Source: Alphaproteobacteria bacterium
GTDB lineage: Bacteria; Pseudomonadota; Alphaproteobacteria; Rhizobiales; Rhizobiaceae
Reading direction: 5' to 3'
NCBI GenBank assembly: GCA_024280375.1
Contig: JAJRQF010000126.1
Location: 1 to 44,059 of the forward strand
DNA: 44,059 bases
Shown: positions 15,405-23,857 of the stretch, piece after piece
Numbering within the stretch: position 1 is the stretch's first letter
Layout of the letters: each line of letters opens with the position of its first letter
Made by a program: the position numbers and the translations under genes
Notes under the pieces: generated by a model
The model's database searches: none
Told to the model about the DNA's origin: nothing
The model's input: the letters and a program-made list of their open reading frames with translations, nothing else

Positions 15405-15833
15405 TTATTTCAATTGTTTCCTTGCCCGTCTGGCTAATAGAATCTCCTCCGCTGTTGCTACTTCGCGGGTTTCCTGCTCTTGATAAATTTGATCACTTAA
15501 TGCGCTGTGCATGATGTCGATAGTTTTAAACTCCTTAAACTTATCGCCTATTTGTTCTTCCAGAGCGGAAATATGGGGCTGGAGTTGGTCGATACTGTCA
15601 TCGAGCGTACCGATTTCCGTTCTTGCGGCGGGTAGAAATTGCCTCATATATGGCGTTAGATCCGGGTTCGATGACTGAATTTGGTGCTGAACGCCCTCAA
15701 GCAAAGTTTGTTTTTGAGAGTTCAACTCCACATTCTGTAAACGCAAGTCGCCAAGTTTCCGGGTGCTGATTTCCATTTCATGCTTTTTTAGCCGTTTCAA
15801 AACCGACAAGGCAGCGAGGCGACGACGCTCCAT
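15405..15833 (-). CDS. FliJ-like coiled-coil protein
   Basis: The 142-residue product is almost all predicted helix with heptads (LGDLRLQNVELNSQKQTL; SIDQLQPHISALEEQIG; LLARRARKQLK), a basic start (MERRRLAALSVLKRLKKHE), and no membrane segment. Its size and shape fit FliJ, the export-chaperone escort and stalk of the FliI ATPase, and no other fliJ is present in the window. Sequence similarity is too weak to be sure. It starts 1 bp after the stop of the gene for the small exported protein and ends 220 bp before mucR-like. Confidence 0.5.
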   Translation of the reverse strand: MERRRLAALSVLKRLKKHEMEISTRKLGDLRLQNVELNSQKQTLLEGVQHQIQSSNPDLTPYMRQFLPAARTEIGTLDDSIDQLQPHISALEEQIGDKFKEFKTIDIMHSALSDQIYQEQETREVATAEEILLARRARKQLK

Positions 15834-15834
15834 A

Positions 15835-16092
15835 CTAATGACCTTTTGGTGTATTGTTGTCTTCTGCCTCTATACCCATCACACCCATTAATTTTATACG
15901 CATTTTTGCCAATATTTCTGCCGACAAAGAGTTGCTCGAGGCGGGGCTTGATATTGCGTATGGCATTCTAATGTCCTCGCCCTCCTCCTCTTCCACCGGC
16001 CCATCTTCAGCTGAAAGGGCAATTTTAACGAGTAGGCCCAACAAGAAAATTGTTAGACTCAGGATTCTGCTATATTTCCTGAAAGGAGTCAT
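15835..16092 (-). CDS. small exported or membrane protein of unknown function
   Basis: The 85-residue product has an N-terminal hydrophobic segment (LSLTIFLLGLLVKIALSA) that looks like a signal peptide cut near LSA-ED, then a very acidic stretch (EDGPVEEEEGED) and a helical part (SAEILAKMRIKLMGVMGIE). I do not recognise it. The ATG overlaps the motA stop by 4 bp, and the FliJ-like gene follows 1 bp later, so it is in the motor transcript. A periplasmic role near the stator is inferred from position. Confidence 0.65.
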   Translation of the reverse strand: MTPFRKYSRILSLTIFLLGLLVKIALSAEDGPVEEEEGEDIRMPYAISSPASSNSLSAEILAKMRIKLMGVMGIEAEDNNTPKGH

Positions 16093-16958
16093 GCGGCGGC
16101 ATTCAGTTCTTTTTGTCCTTCTTCCACCTCATAAAAGTTGGGCTGTTTTTTACTTGGGATGTTCCCACGACCCATCTCCACACAGATGCTGGGTGGGTGG
16201 TCGGCCACCATTGCTACAAAAATATCCCGGATTATTGTATAAAATGTACCCTCTTCGTCAACAATTTGCCCAAGTCGGCCTGCAATTGGTTGCACCATGC
16301 AGTATGCCAGAAACACCCCTAGAAAAGTACCAACTAACGCGCCGCCAATCATGCCGCCGAGGATTTCAGGTGGCTGGTCAATCGACCCCATAGTTTTAAT
16401 CACACCTAAAACCGCCGCAACAATACCAATTGCCGGCAGGCCGTCAGCCATACCCGTTAAGGCCTCTACTGGCCCCATTGATTCATGGTGGTGCTTCTTG
16501 ATCTTGCGGTTGATGACATCTTCTGTCTCGTATTTGTCATCGAATTGCATTGCGAGCATACGAAAGCTGTCCGTGATCAGTTCAGGTGCAAAATGATCTT
16601 TCAGGATCTTTGGGTAGCGCTGAAAGATGCTGCTTTCTTTGGGGTTTTCAATGTGCTCATCAAGCCCCAGAACTCCGTCTGTCTTGTAAACCTTGGTCAG
16701 CTCATACATCAATTTTAACAGATCGCTATAATCTGCAGTTTTCCACTTCGGGCCTTTAATGACGGTCAAAATGCCTTTTCCGGCACCGAGTACTGTTGCG
16801 AATGAATTGGCAACAACCAGGGAGCCAATTGACGCTCCGCCGATCATCATCCCCTCGTACGGGAGCGCGTGTAACACCACTCCCATACTGCCGCCGGATA
16901 ACACAAATCCACCAAAGACCAGCCCAAAGACCATCACAAGCCCAATTGTAAACGACAT
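16089..16958 (-). CDS. motA: flagellar motor protein MotA
   Basis: The product has four membrane segments (for example TIGLVMVFGLVFGGFVLSGG at the start and GLPAIGIVAAVLGVIKTMG at about residue 170), a large cytoplasmic loop, and a conserved proline in MADGLPAIG. MotA forms the proton channel with MotB and pushes on FliG. ATG 16958 (MSFTIG) is preferred over GTG 16964, since the family begins close to the first helix. The gene heads a minus-strand group ending with motB. Confidence 0.96.
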   Translation of the reverse strand: MSFTIGLVMVFGLVFGGFVLSGGSMGVVLHALPYEGMMIGGASIGSLVVANSFATVLGAGKGILTVIKGPKWKTADYSDLLKLMYELTKVYKTDGVLGLDEHIENPKESSIFQRYPKILKDHFAPELITDSFRMLAMQFDDKYETEDVINRKIKKHHHESMGPVEALTGMADGLPAIGIVAAVLGVIKTMGSIDQPPEILGGMIGGALVGTFLGVFLAYCMVQPIAGRLGQIVDEEGTFYTIIRDIFVAMVADHPPSICVEMGRGNIPSKKQPNFYEVEEGQKELNAAA

Positions 16959-16979
16959 TAGCACTCATCCATTCAAAAA

Positions 16980-17038
16980 TTATTCTTGATAATTAGTATA
17001 AGCACAATTGACAAATAGTCAAAGGTAATTAAGAATAA
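16980..17038. promoter_or_regulatory. divergent motA / cassette control region with inverted repeats
   Basis: The 113-bp AT-rich gap between motA and the gene at 17072 has TTATTCTT (16980-16987) inverted as AAGAATAA (17031-17038), and inside it TTGAC-AAATA-GTCAA (17008-17022). Such nested repeats fit operators in a shared divergent promoter. No exact CtrA box was seen. Confidence 0.3.
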
Positions 17039-17071
17039 AGTAGAAACTAATCTTGAGAAGATGAAATAGTC

Positions 17072-18031
17072 ATGAATAATATGAAAGCATTTATATATTT
17101 TGTGGAACCTGAGGTGATGGAGGGTGCCCTATCTGGTTGGCCGCAAAAGATGAGGCTTGCGTTGTGTCTATACAAGTCTGGTCGCATTGAGATTATGATG
17201 TTTCACTGCAAAGAGAGTCAGGGGATCATCAAAAGAATGAGGGATATCCTGAAGCTTGAAACGGGAAGCTTTGGTATTGTTCCCGAGGCAAGAGGTTATC
17301 CTACCAAGGCAATTCGGTTTTCCGATCAACAGCACTTTCTTAAATTGATTATGGAGAAAGAAGACCTTTGCGAGATAGCTTCCGACTATGCAATAAATTA
17401 CCGTTTTGCTGAGGAGGAAGGGCTAGACCCAAATTACTTTACCAATAGTTCGAACAAAGGTGAAAAACCTGCGCGCCTCCCAACGGTTAGACCCGGCATG
17501 TCGGCAACCTTATTTCAGTCTAGGCGGCCAAAAACCAAAAAGCGGCTTGCTGTCAAAACAACGGCTAAGGCGCAAAAGATCACCAATTTTATTTCTGGGG
17601 AGAAAGAATACTTCAAGGGCAGCTTCGCTGAAGTCGCGAGAATAGAAGCAAGCGGCACAAACGTGTTGTTGACCCTCAACCCAGATGCAGCGGCGAGTAA
17701 CCTGCCGGTTTTACAGGCGTTTGGAGTTACCCATATAGATGAATATAATCAGTTTCTGCTCGACAGACCCTTGGTGAAAAATTGGACTGCTGGGCAATCT
17801 GCCGTTATCGAAATTCCGATAGATCAATTGTCTAGTAAGTTTCCTTCTAACTATTTCGACACACCCCGCATTGCTGTGGTGATGATCGTGCCCAAGGATA
17901 TCTACGTGACCTGTGGCCCGAAAATTCCGTCAGAAGACACGGATAGAGACGGCTATCACTCGGCTGAATACCCCACAGCTATGCTGGAAGACAAAGCCGC
18001 ATTTTTCCCGGGTAACCAAAAGTGGCAGTGA
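17072..18031 (+). CDS. unknown protein, first gene of the glycosyltransferase cassette
   Basis: I do not recognise this 319-residue protein. It has no signal peptide or membrane segment. The N-terminal 130 residues look like a compact mixed fold (AFIYFVEPEVMEGALSGWPQ; MRDILKLETGSFGIVPEA), then a basic linker (QSRRPKTKKRLAVKTTAKAQK, residues 149-169 approximately) and a C-terminal beta-rich part (TNVLLTLNPDAA; AVIEIPIDQL; IAVVMIVPKDIYVT). The stop overlaps the start of the GT2-FkbM gene by one base (TGATG), so the two are coupled. It could be an accessory or specificity factor for the transferases; that is inference from position. ATG 17081 is an alternative start. Confidence 0.75.
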   Translation: MNNMKAFIYFVEPEVMEGALSGWPQKMRLALCLYKSGRIEIMMFHCKESQGIIKRMRDILKLETGSFGIVPEARGYPTKAIRFSDQQHFLKLIMEKEDLCEIASDYAINYRFAEEEGLDPNYFTNSSNKGEKPARLPTVRPGMSATLFQSRRPKTKKRLAVKTTAKAQKITNFISGEKEYFKGSFAEVARIEASGTNVLLTLNPDAAASNLPVLQAFGVTHIDEYNQFLLDRPLVKNWTAGQSAVIEIPIDQLSSKFPSNYFDTPRIAVVMIVPKDIYVTCGPKIPSEDTDRDGYHSAEYPTAMLEDKAAFFPGNQKWQ

Positions 18032-19371
18032 TGAAATGTGCAGTTATCACGTCAGTGGGTCCCGGACACGAACAGCTGTTGAAAGATAGTTGTTGCCCTT
18101 CTGTTGAAACGGCCAAGAACTATAATATTGGCCCGTTTGAGACGGTTAAGCATATTGTCATGGACGATACTAAGGGGCAGTTTGGACGGTCCAAACGCCG
18201 CAATGAAGCCATCCAAATAGCAGTGTCTGAGGGGTTTGACTGGCTCTTTTTCCTGGATGCTGATGACGTAATGACGCCCAATGCTTTTGAAGGCTTTGGC
18301 CGTTGCATCGAGGCTGAACCTAACTTGGATGCAGTGTGGGGCCTCATTTGCGAGTTTGACGGTGATGAGGAGCCAACTTTAAGGTTGGGGCAGCCGGAAC
18401 GTCTGGAAAGCCGACAAGAGTTTTTAGCCACTGAGCCATTTTTGGCTATTCAGATTGGCGCATTTATGCGGTCGGAATGTGTTGCGCGTTTCGGTTTTGA
18501 CGAGGGCATGAATACCGGCGAGGATTTCAAGCTATACTATCAACTATGGGAAAATTACGTCTGCGCCAAACGGCCAGAAATATTTTTTGTCAATCGTCGG
18601 GGCGCTCACAGTACAGGCCCACGTGCTGCTACAGGTGGGGAGTGGGTCGCTAGCGTCACTGCGCAATGGGCGGAGCAGATTGCCGCAAACCCTATGTGGA
18701 TGACGGTAGGTGGGCCAGACAAAGAAGCAAAGATGCTGGTAAATAACCCGAATGACATTATTCAAAAGGCGTATTTGAAGGGGCAGTTTTTTGAAGCGGA
18801 TTCCCTTGAAAAGTTGCACCGTCTAATCAAAAGCCCGGCACCGCATGTCCTTGAAGTTGGTGCCAATATTGGAAACCACGTAATCTGGTACGCCCGGTAC
18901 TTGAATGCCGAGCGAATCTATCCTGTGGAACCCAACCCCTTGGCGCTCGATATTCTAAAGGAAAATGTTAAGGCCAATAACTTGTGTGGGCGTATTGATG
19001 AGCGTGGCATGGGTTTTGGTGCTGGTAGTGCCACCGGCCGCTTTCGGGTGGAAACGGATGACGTGGATAACCTTGGTGCAACACGTCTGGTTGCCGATGA
19101 GGACGGTGAAATTGCGGTTCAAACCTTGGATGCATTGATGGGCGAGGACAAGGTTGATTTTATCAAAATCGATGCGGAGGGAATGGAGCTGGAAGTGCTG
19201 GAAGGTGCTGCTGCTTTGATTGCGCGCGACAGGCCGGTGATTTGGGTCGAGGTCTTGCGTAAAAATCTGCTTGGATTTGCCCAAAACTGGTGCCGGACAG
19301 CAGGGTATCAGATCGTTGATAGTACAGCCTATCTAAACACAATAGACTATTTTGCCGTTCCGAGGGACTGA
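18031..19371 (+). CDS. GT2-family glycosyltransferase fused to FkbM methyltransferase
   Basis: Residues 1 to about 230 are a GT2-like (GT-A) glycosyltransferase: RSKRRNEAIQIA, then the DXD-type metal site FFLDADD at 74-79 and TGEDFKLYYQLW at about 162. Residues about 250-446 are an FkbM-family SAM-dependent methyltransferase: VLEVGANIGN (273-282), VEPNP (299-303) and DFIKIDAEGMELEVLEG (376-392). Such a fusion would add a sugar and methylate it or its neighbour. ATG 18031 overlaps the previous stop; the longer frame from GTG 18022 is less likely. The stop precedes the next ATG by one base. Target is unknown; flagellin is the leading candidate because of the location. Confidence 0.88.
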   Translation: MKCAVITSVGPGHEQLLKDSCCPSVETAKNYNIGPFETVKHIVMDDTKGQFGRSKRRNEAIQIAVSEGFDWLFFLDADDVMTPNAFEGFGRCIEAEPNLDAVWGLICEFDGDEEPTLRLGQPERLESRQEFLATEPFLAIQIGAFMRSECVARFGFDEGMNTGEDFKLYYQLWENYVCAKRPEIFFVNRRGAHSTGPRAATGGEWVASVTAQWAEQIAANPMWMTVGGPDKEAKMLVNNPNDIIQKAYLKGQFFEADSLEKLHRLIKSPAPHVLEVGANIGNHVIWYARYLNAERIYPVEPNPLALDILKENVKANNLCGRIDERGMGFGAGSATGRFRVETDDVDNLGATRLVADEDGEIAVQTLDALMGEDKVDFIKIDAEGMELEVLEGAAALIARDRPVIWVEVLRKNLLGFAQNWCRTAGYQIVDSTAYLNTIDYFAVPRD

Positions 19372-19372
19372 T

Positions 19373-21229
19373 ATGCAAACAATGACGTTGTCACGCAAAG
19401 ACCGCCGCCGCCGTGCAGCTAAAGCTGCTAAACTCTACGGTGTCAAAGGTGACAAAGCATTGATTGTGCATCAGGCATACGATGCCTTGTTTCATAAGCG
19501 ACTGGATCAGGTCGTAGAACTGATTGGGCCTATTTCACGCAGCGACCCCGAAAATAAACACCCTTGGATCATCCTCGGAGGCGCCGCGCTTGAAAAAATC
19601 GATGGAAAAACGGCGAAAGTGTTTTTTGAGCAAGCCCTTGCCATAGCGCCAAGGGACCCAGTCATTCTGGGGGGGTTAGCAAAGGCCCATGTTCTTGACG
19701 CCGAAGTTGAACCGGCAACTCTGTTAATGGAAAAGGCATTTGCAGCGGGAAATGACGATAAAGGGCTGATTAACCTTTATCTCGAACTGATGACCCGGTT
19801 GGGGCGTGGATTAAAGTCAGTTGATGTGGTTGGGCAAGTTATTCTAAAACTGAATGATGCCAATCTAAGCTACCGATTGGCCTCCATATTGACGGACACT
19901 GATGAAACCAACAAAGCTGTGTTCTGGTTTAATCGGGCTTATCTATTGGAGCCGGAAAAGGAAGATCACCAAGTGGGCCGTTTGCGTGCTCTACTATTTT
20001 CCCGAAAATTTGAAGATGTAGAAGGGTTGGCGCTCGAATTATTGGAAACGATCTCTAACCGTGATGACGTGATGACAATCTATCTGATGGCGATGAGGTT
20101 GCTTGGTAAATACGATGTTGTCAGTGATTATTGTGATACCTTTGAGTTTACGGACATCAAGGCTTATGCGCTTGCCCGTGGATTGATGGCGAATGTCTAT
20201 CAGGATCTTGGGCAGTGGAAACGGGTAGAGGCTGCTTACCGAGAAGCGATGCACATTGCGGGTGAGCCGGGTAAGATCTCTAAGGCATTTGGGGTGTACA
20301 AATATTGCGAGAGGGAATTTTCCGATGGCTTTGCTCACTATTCCGACAGGTTTTCTGCCCAGAGCCGTAAACATATCCCTTTGGGGAATGCCGCAGCTGA
20401 GAACCTGAAAAACTTGCCTCGTATTCACTTGATGGGCGAGCAGGGTATTGGCGATCAGCTTGCCTTGCTCAGTTTACTGCGGGTGGCTCCTATTGATCTG
20501 GAAAAAACGGAGGTGATTTATATCAGTGACAGCAGGTTTGAATCTGTTTTGCAAAGTAACCTATTTGGGGTTGATTTCCTGTCGCAAGATCGTTTTTTCA
20601 GTGAACCTCGTTCTTTGCAAGCAAACGAATTGGTCTACCTTGGCGATCTATCTCAATACCTTGACAACACAGATCCGACAGCAATCCAAGGGGCCTATCT
20701 TGTTGCGAACGAAGGCCGCGTAGCTCACTTTAAGAAAAAATATCAGACTTTGGCAAAGGGGCGGCCCATTATTGGTGTCGCTTGGAACAGCGCAAGCTTG
20801 ATTGGGCACATGCGTTCCCTACCGTTGATTGATATATTGGCATGTATCCCAGATGAGGCGCTTGTCATTAATTTACAATACAATGCAAGCCCGGCGGAAA
20901 TTCGGGCTGCCAGCGAAATTCGCCCTGATCTTGATATATTTGACGACAAGGAAGTTAATCAAATGAAGGATCTTGGAAATTTTGCAGCGCAAATCATGGC
21001 GCTTGACCGGGTGATTACCATCGATAATACAACTGCGCATTTTTGTGGTGCGTTGGGCCACCCAGATAGTCATGTTCTTATCCCGATTGGGTCAGAGACG
21101 ATGTGGTACTGGGGGCGGAGCGGCCCTGTTGATACTTGGTATGGTAACCTGCATTTGCACCGCCAAACCCAGTTGCGCGACTGGGTAAACCCAGTAGAAT
21201 CAGTATACCGATTCGGTGGCGATTCTTAG
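19373..21229 (+). CDS. TPR protein with C-terminal glycosyltransferase-like domain
   Basis: The 618-residue product has a basic start (SRKDRRRRAAKAAK), about nine TPR-like helical pairs over residues 20-330 (AKVFFEQALAIAPRDPVI; AVFWFNRAYLLEPEKE; VEAAYREAMHIAG), and a C-terminal domain with GEQGIGDQLALLSLL (near 350), GVAWNSASLIGH, and ITIDNTTAHFCGALG (near 550), as in GT-B transferases attached to TPRs. The plan resembles Caulobacter FlmG, which binds flagellin through TPRs and glycosylates it. ATG 19373 has GAGGGA just upstream; the frame opens earlier at 19352. Short hairpins lie at its 3' end (CTGGGT-AA-ACCCAG, 21181-21194). Confidence 0.87.
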   Translation: MQTMTLSRKDRRRRAAKAAKLYGVKGDKALIVHQAYDALFHKRLDQVVELIGPISRSDPENKHPWIILGGAALEKIDGKTAKVFFEQALAIAPRDPVILGGLAKAHVLDAEVEPATLLMEKAFAAGNDDKGLINLYLELMTRLGRGLKSVDVVGQVILKLNDANLSYRLASILTDTDETNKAVFWFNRAYLLEPEKEDHQVGRLRALLFSRKFEDVEGLALELLETISNRDDVMTIYLMAMRLLGKYDVVSDYCDTFEFTDIKAYALARGLMANVYQDLGQWKRVEAAYREAMHIAGEPGKISKAFGVYKYCEREFSDGFAHYSDRFSAQSRKHIPLGNAAAENLKNLPRIHLMGEQGIGDQLALLSLLRVAPIDLEKTEVIYISDSRFESVLQSNLFGVDFLSQDRFFSEPRSLQANELVYLGDLSQYLDNTDPTAIQGAYLVANEGRVAHFKKKYQTLAKGRPIIGVAWNSASLIGHMRSLPLIDILACIPDEALVINLQYNASPAEIRAASEIRPDLDIFDDKEVNQMKDLGNFAAQIMALDRVITIDNTTAHFCGALGHPDSHVLIPIGSETMWYWGRSGPVDTWYGNLHLHRQTQLRDWVNPVESVYRFGGDS

Positions 21230-21368
21230 CGAATTAATTCCCTTCGTTGTGAATATGGAAACAGCTCTAGTGATTTAAGACTACTGTATGGCAGCCGTGC
21301 ACAAAAACGGCCTTTTTCTTATAAAATTTGACTCTATCGCCCACATATTAAACAATATTCATTGTGTA

Positions 21369-21575
21369 ATGAGTAATGGGTGTAAAATGTATGTATTAAT
21401 GCTGCTAAGCTTGGTGTTCTATTCTATTGGTGTGGTTCTTTTTGCCTTGGATTTGGTTAAAAAGAAACCTGTCGCCAGAGAGATATGGCCAGAGGACAAT
21501 ATTTGGAAAGACGCAGACGAATGGGCGGCTTTTCGGCGCAATCGTAGGGCTTCCAAGGTTAATCTATCCTTCTGA
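21369..21575 (+). CDS. possible small single-span membrane protein
   Basis: A frame of 68 codons gives one hydrophobic segment (YVLMLLSLVFYSIGVVLFAL) followed by a charged tail (KKKPVAREIWPEDN; FRRNRRASK), the layout of a small inner-membrane protein with its tail in the cytoplasm. It overlaps the 3' end of fliI by 12 bp, tail to tail. No clear ribosome binding site is seen, and the frame also opens at 21288 and 21387. It is the only coding candidate in the 334-bp gap after the TPR gene. Confidence 0.35.
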   Translation: MSNGCKMYVLMLLSLVFYSIGVVLFALDLVKKKPVAREIWPEDNIWKDADEWAAFRRNRRASKVNLSF

Positions 21576-22937
21576 TGCTTCCAGTTGTTGTGTGGGAAGT
21601 TCAACATTGATAGAGGCTTCGCCCAACAGTTTATAGATTTCTGCAAAGGACTGATCGGCCAGCATTCCCTCATTTTTACGTTGAGATAAAAATGCTTCGC
21701 TCATTGTAAAAAACCGAATAGAGGCATCGATCATTGGGTCGGTGCCGTTTTTATAAGCACCTATTCGGATAAGTTCTTCCATATCATTGTAAATTGCCAA
21801 CGCATTCCTCGCGGCTTGTAAAACGGCATACTCGGCGGGGCTATGGCAATTTGGCAGCATTCGCGAAATGCTTTTTTGAATGTTGATTGCAGGATACCGC
21901 CCGCGTTCGGCGATTGATCTGTCCAGAACAATATGGCCGTCCAGAATGCCGCGAACAGAATCCGCAATTGGATCGTTCATATCATCGCCATCTACCAGTA
22001 CAGTGAATAGCCCGGTAATATCACCGGCGCCAATCGGCCCTGGACCGGCGCGTTCGAGCAGCCTTGGCAGCTCAGAAAACACCGTAGGTGGATAGCCTTT
22101 CGCGGTTGGGGGTTCTCCACCCGATAGGCCAATTTCACGCTGCGCCATGGCAAATCGTGTGACGCTATCGAGCAGGAGTAAAACTTGTTTTCCCTCGTCA
22201 CGAAAGTATTCGGCAATTGCAGTGGCAGTCCAGGCGGCTTGCCTACGCATCAAGGGTGGCTCGTCGCCGGTCGATACAACCAGCACAGTTCGTTTCATGC
22301 CCTCTTCGCCTAAATCTTCTTGAATAAAATCTTGAACTTCACGGCCCCGCTCACCTACAAGCCCAACTACAATTACATCCGCCTGCCCATTGCGGGCAAA
22401 CATTGCCATCAGTGTTGATTTCCCAACGCCGGAACCAGCAAACACACCCATCCGTTGTCCCCGACAGAGGGGAGTAAAAATATCAACCATTTTGATATTG
22501 GTTTCAAGTCGTTCGCCAACGCGGCGTCGATCAAATGCAGCAATAGGTGTTGATTTCAAAGCCTTGGGTTTCATACCCTCGAATAGTGGGCCTTTGTTAT
22601 CCAGTGGTTTTCCCAACGCATCCATAACTCTCCCCACCCAAGAGTGATCAGGACGAACCACATCCCCGTAAGCGCTAAGTTCAACCGCATCTCCAATAGC
22701 AACGCCATCCCAGGTTCCGAAGGGTAGGACACGGGTTCCCTGCGCATTGATTCCAACAACCTCGCCAAGGATAATTTTATGTTTTCCATGGACCAAACAC
22801 CGTTGACCGATACCCATAGCACGCTCTAGCCCTGAAACAGTGAGCGACAGGCCGGTTATAGCGCTGACCTCCCCAACTATTCTTGGGCTGTTAACGTTCC
22901 TTACAAGCATAGATAGCTCAGATAACGCTGTAATCAT
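21564..22937 (-). CDS. fliI: flagellum-specific ATPase FliI
   Basis: The 457-residue product is an F1-beta-like ATPase: Walker A AGSGVGKST (167-175), the block VIVVGLVGERGREVQDFI, Walker B LLLLDSVTRFAMAQREIGLS, and GGEPPTAKGYPPTVFSELP. FliI drives delivery of export substrates to the FlhA/FlhB gate and is held by FliH. The length is usual. ATG 22937 opens the gene; the upstream 78 bp is shared with flgB and carries a perfect CtrA box. It stands alone on the minus strand. Confidence 0.97.
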   Translation of the reverse strand: MITALSELSMLVRNVNSPRIVGEVSAITGLSLTVSGLERAMGIGQRCLVHGKHKIILGEVVGINAQGTRVLPFGTWDGVAIGDAVELSAYGDVVRPDHSWVGRVMDALGKPLDNKGPLFEGMKPKALKSTPIAAFDRRRVGERLETNIKMVDIFTPLCRGQRMGVFAGSGVGKSTLMAMFARNGQADVIVVGLVGERGREVQDFIQEDLGEEGMKRTVLVVSTGDEPPLMRRQAAWTATAIAEYFRDEGKQVLLLLDSVTRFAMAQREIGLSGGEPPTAKGYPPTVFSELPRLLERAGPGPIGAGDITGLFTVLVDGDDMNDPIADSVRGILDGHIVLDRSIAERGRYPAINIQKSISRMLPNCHSPAEYAVLQAARNALAIYNDMEELIRIGAYKNGTDPMIDASIRFFTMSEAFLSQRKNEGMLADQSFAEIYKLLGEASINVELPTQQLEASEG

Positions 22938-22968
22938 AAATAACCTCTAGTAATTATTTTTATCCATG

Positions 22969-22984
22969 TTAAAACTAGATTAAC
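22969..22984. promoter_or_regulatory. perfect CtrA-type box between fliI and flgB
   Basis: TTAA (22969-22972), seven bases AACTAGA, then TTAAC (22980-22984) match the CtrA consensus TTAA-N7-TTAAC without a mismatch. The site is centred in the 78-bp divergent gap and could serve both fliI and the flgB-flhB operon. CtrA controls class II flagellar genes in alphaproteobacteria. Confidence 0.6.
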
Positions 22985-23015
22985 CAGAGGTCTACCAAGA
23001 ATCAAGAGGATTAAG

Positions 23016-23408
23016 ATGGGACTTGAATCAATATCGTTTTTTAAAACCGCCTCGCAGCGCCTGCAATGGCTTGGCGCGCGGCAAAAAGTGATCTCTCAGA
23101 ATATCGCCAACAGCGACACTCCGGATTTCAAGGCCAAGGATGTCAGTTCATTTTCAAAGATGCTTGGTGGGGCACAGAAATCCGGCCTCATGACAACGAA
23201 CGATAAGCATATTGGTGATGGTCGCAATCCCCGTATTAGTACGGAAATTAGCGAAGATGTTTGGGGTGAAACAATAGACGGCAACACTGTTGTTCTCGAG
23301 CAGCAAAGCATTCTAGCAAATGAAGTTGGTGAGGATTATCAACTTGCGGCACGGATGTATCGCAAGGGATATGATCTTTTGACCTTGGCCGTAACAGGTA
23401 TTCGTTAA
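23016..23408 (+). CDS. flgB: flagellar rod protein FlgB
   Basis: The 130-residue product has the rod N-terminal motif QKVISQNIANSDTPDFKAKD and the C-terminal SILANEVGEDYQLAARMYRKG. FlgB is the most proximal rod subunit. Ribosome site AGAGGA precedes ATG 23016. First gene of the operon flgB-flgC-fliE-fliQ-slt-flhA-fliR-flhB. Confidence 0.96.
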   Translation: MGLESISFFKTASQRLQWLGARQKVISQNIANSDTPDFKAKDVSSFSKMLGGAQKSGLMTTNDKHIGDGRNPRISTEISEDVWGETIDGNTVVLEQQSILANEVGEDYQLAARMYRKGYDLLTLAVTGIR

Positions 23409-23433
23409 CCTTTAACCACGAAGGATTTGAAGA

Positions 23434-23844
23434 ATGGAATCCCTAAAATCAATACTTTCAATCGCTGCTAGTGGTATGCGCGCGCAGGGTGCGCGTATTA
23501 AGATTATTTCCGAAAATGTTGCGAATGCAAATTCGCTGGGATCTAAGGCCGGTGAAGATCCTTATCGGCGTAAGACTATATCCTTTGTGGAAATGGTAGA
23601 CCGCAAAACCGGAGCATCGCTGGTGGATATTAAAGATGTGGATCGCGACCAATCTGAATTTAAACAGATTTACGACCCAAGCCATCCGGCAGCGAATGAA
23701 GTTGGCTATGTCAAAGGGACAAATGTAAATTCCCTGATCGAGATGGCGAATATGCGAGAGGCCTCGCGCAGCTATGAGGCGAACCTAAACATGTTTGAGG
23801 CAGGGCGCAAAATGCGAAACCAGCTCATTGACCTTATTAAGTAG
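23434..23844 (+). CDS. flgC: flagellar rod protein FlgC
   Basis: The 136-residue product shows AASGMRAQGARIKIISENVANANS at the start, the conserved YDPSHPAANEVGYVKGTNVN block and the C-terminal ASRSYEANLNMFEAGRKM. FlgC is a proximal rod subunit next to FlgB. It starts 25 bp after flgB; fliE follows 13 bp later. AAGGA lies in front of ATG 23434. Confidence 0.97.
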   Translation: MESLKSILSIAASGMRAQGARIKIISENVANANSLGSKAGEDPYRRKTISFVEMVDRKTGASLVDIKDVDRDQSEFKQIYDPSHPAANEVGYVKGTNVNSLIEMANMREASRSYEANLNMFEAGRKMRNQLIDLIK

Positions 23845-23857
23845 AAAGTAAAGCGTT

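Noticed and set aside
15298-15483. 61-codon plus-strand frame upstream of and overlapping the FliJ-like gene
   Set aside because: Half of it is a shadow of the FliJ-like gene, and no ribosome site or domain is seen.
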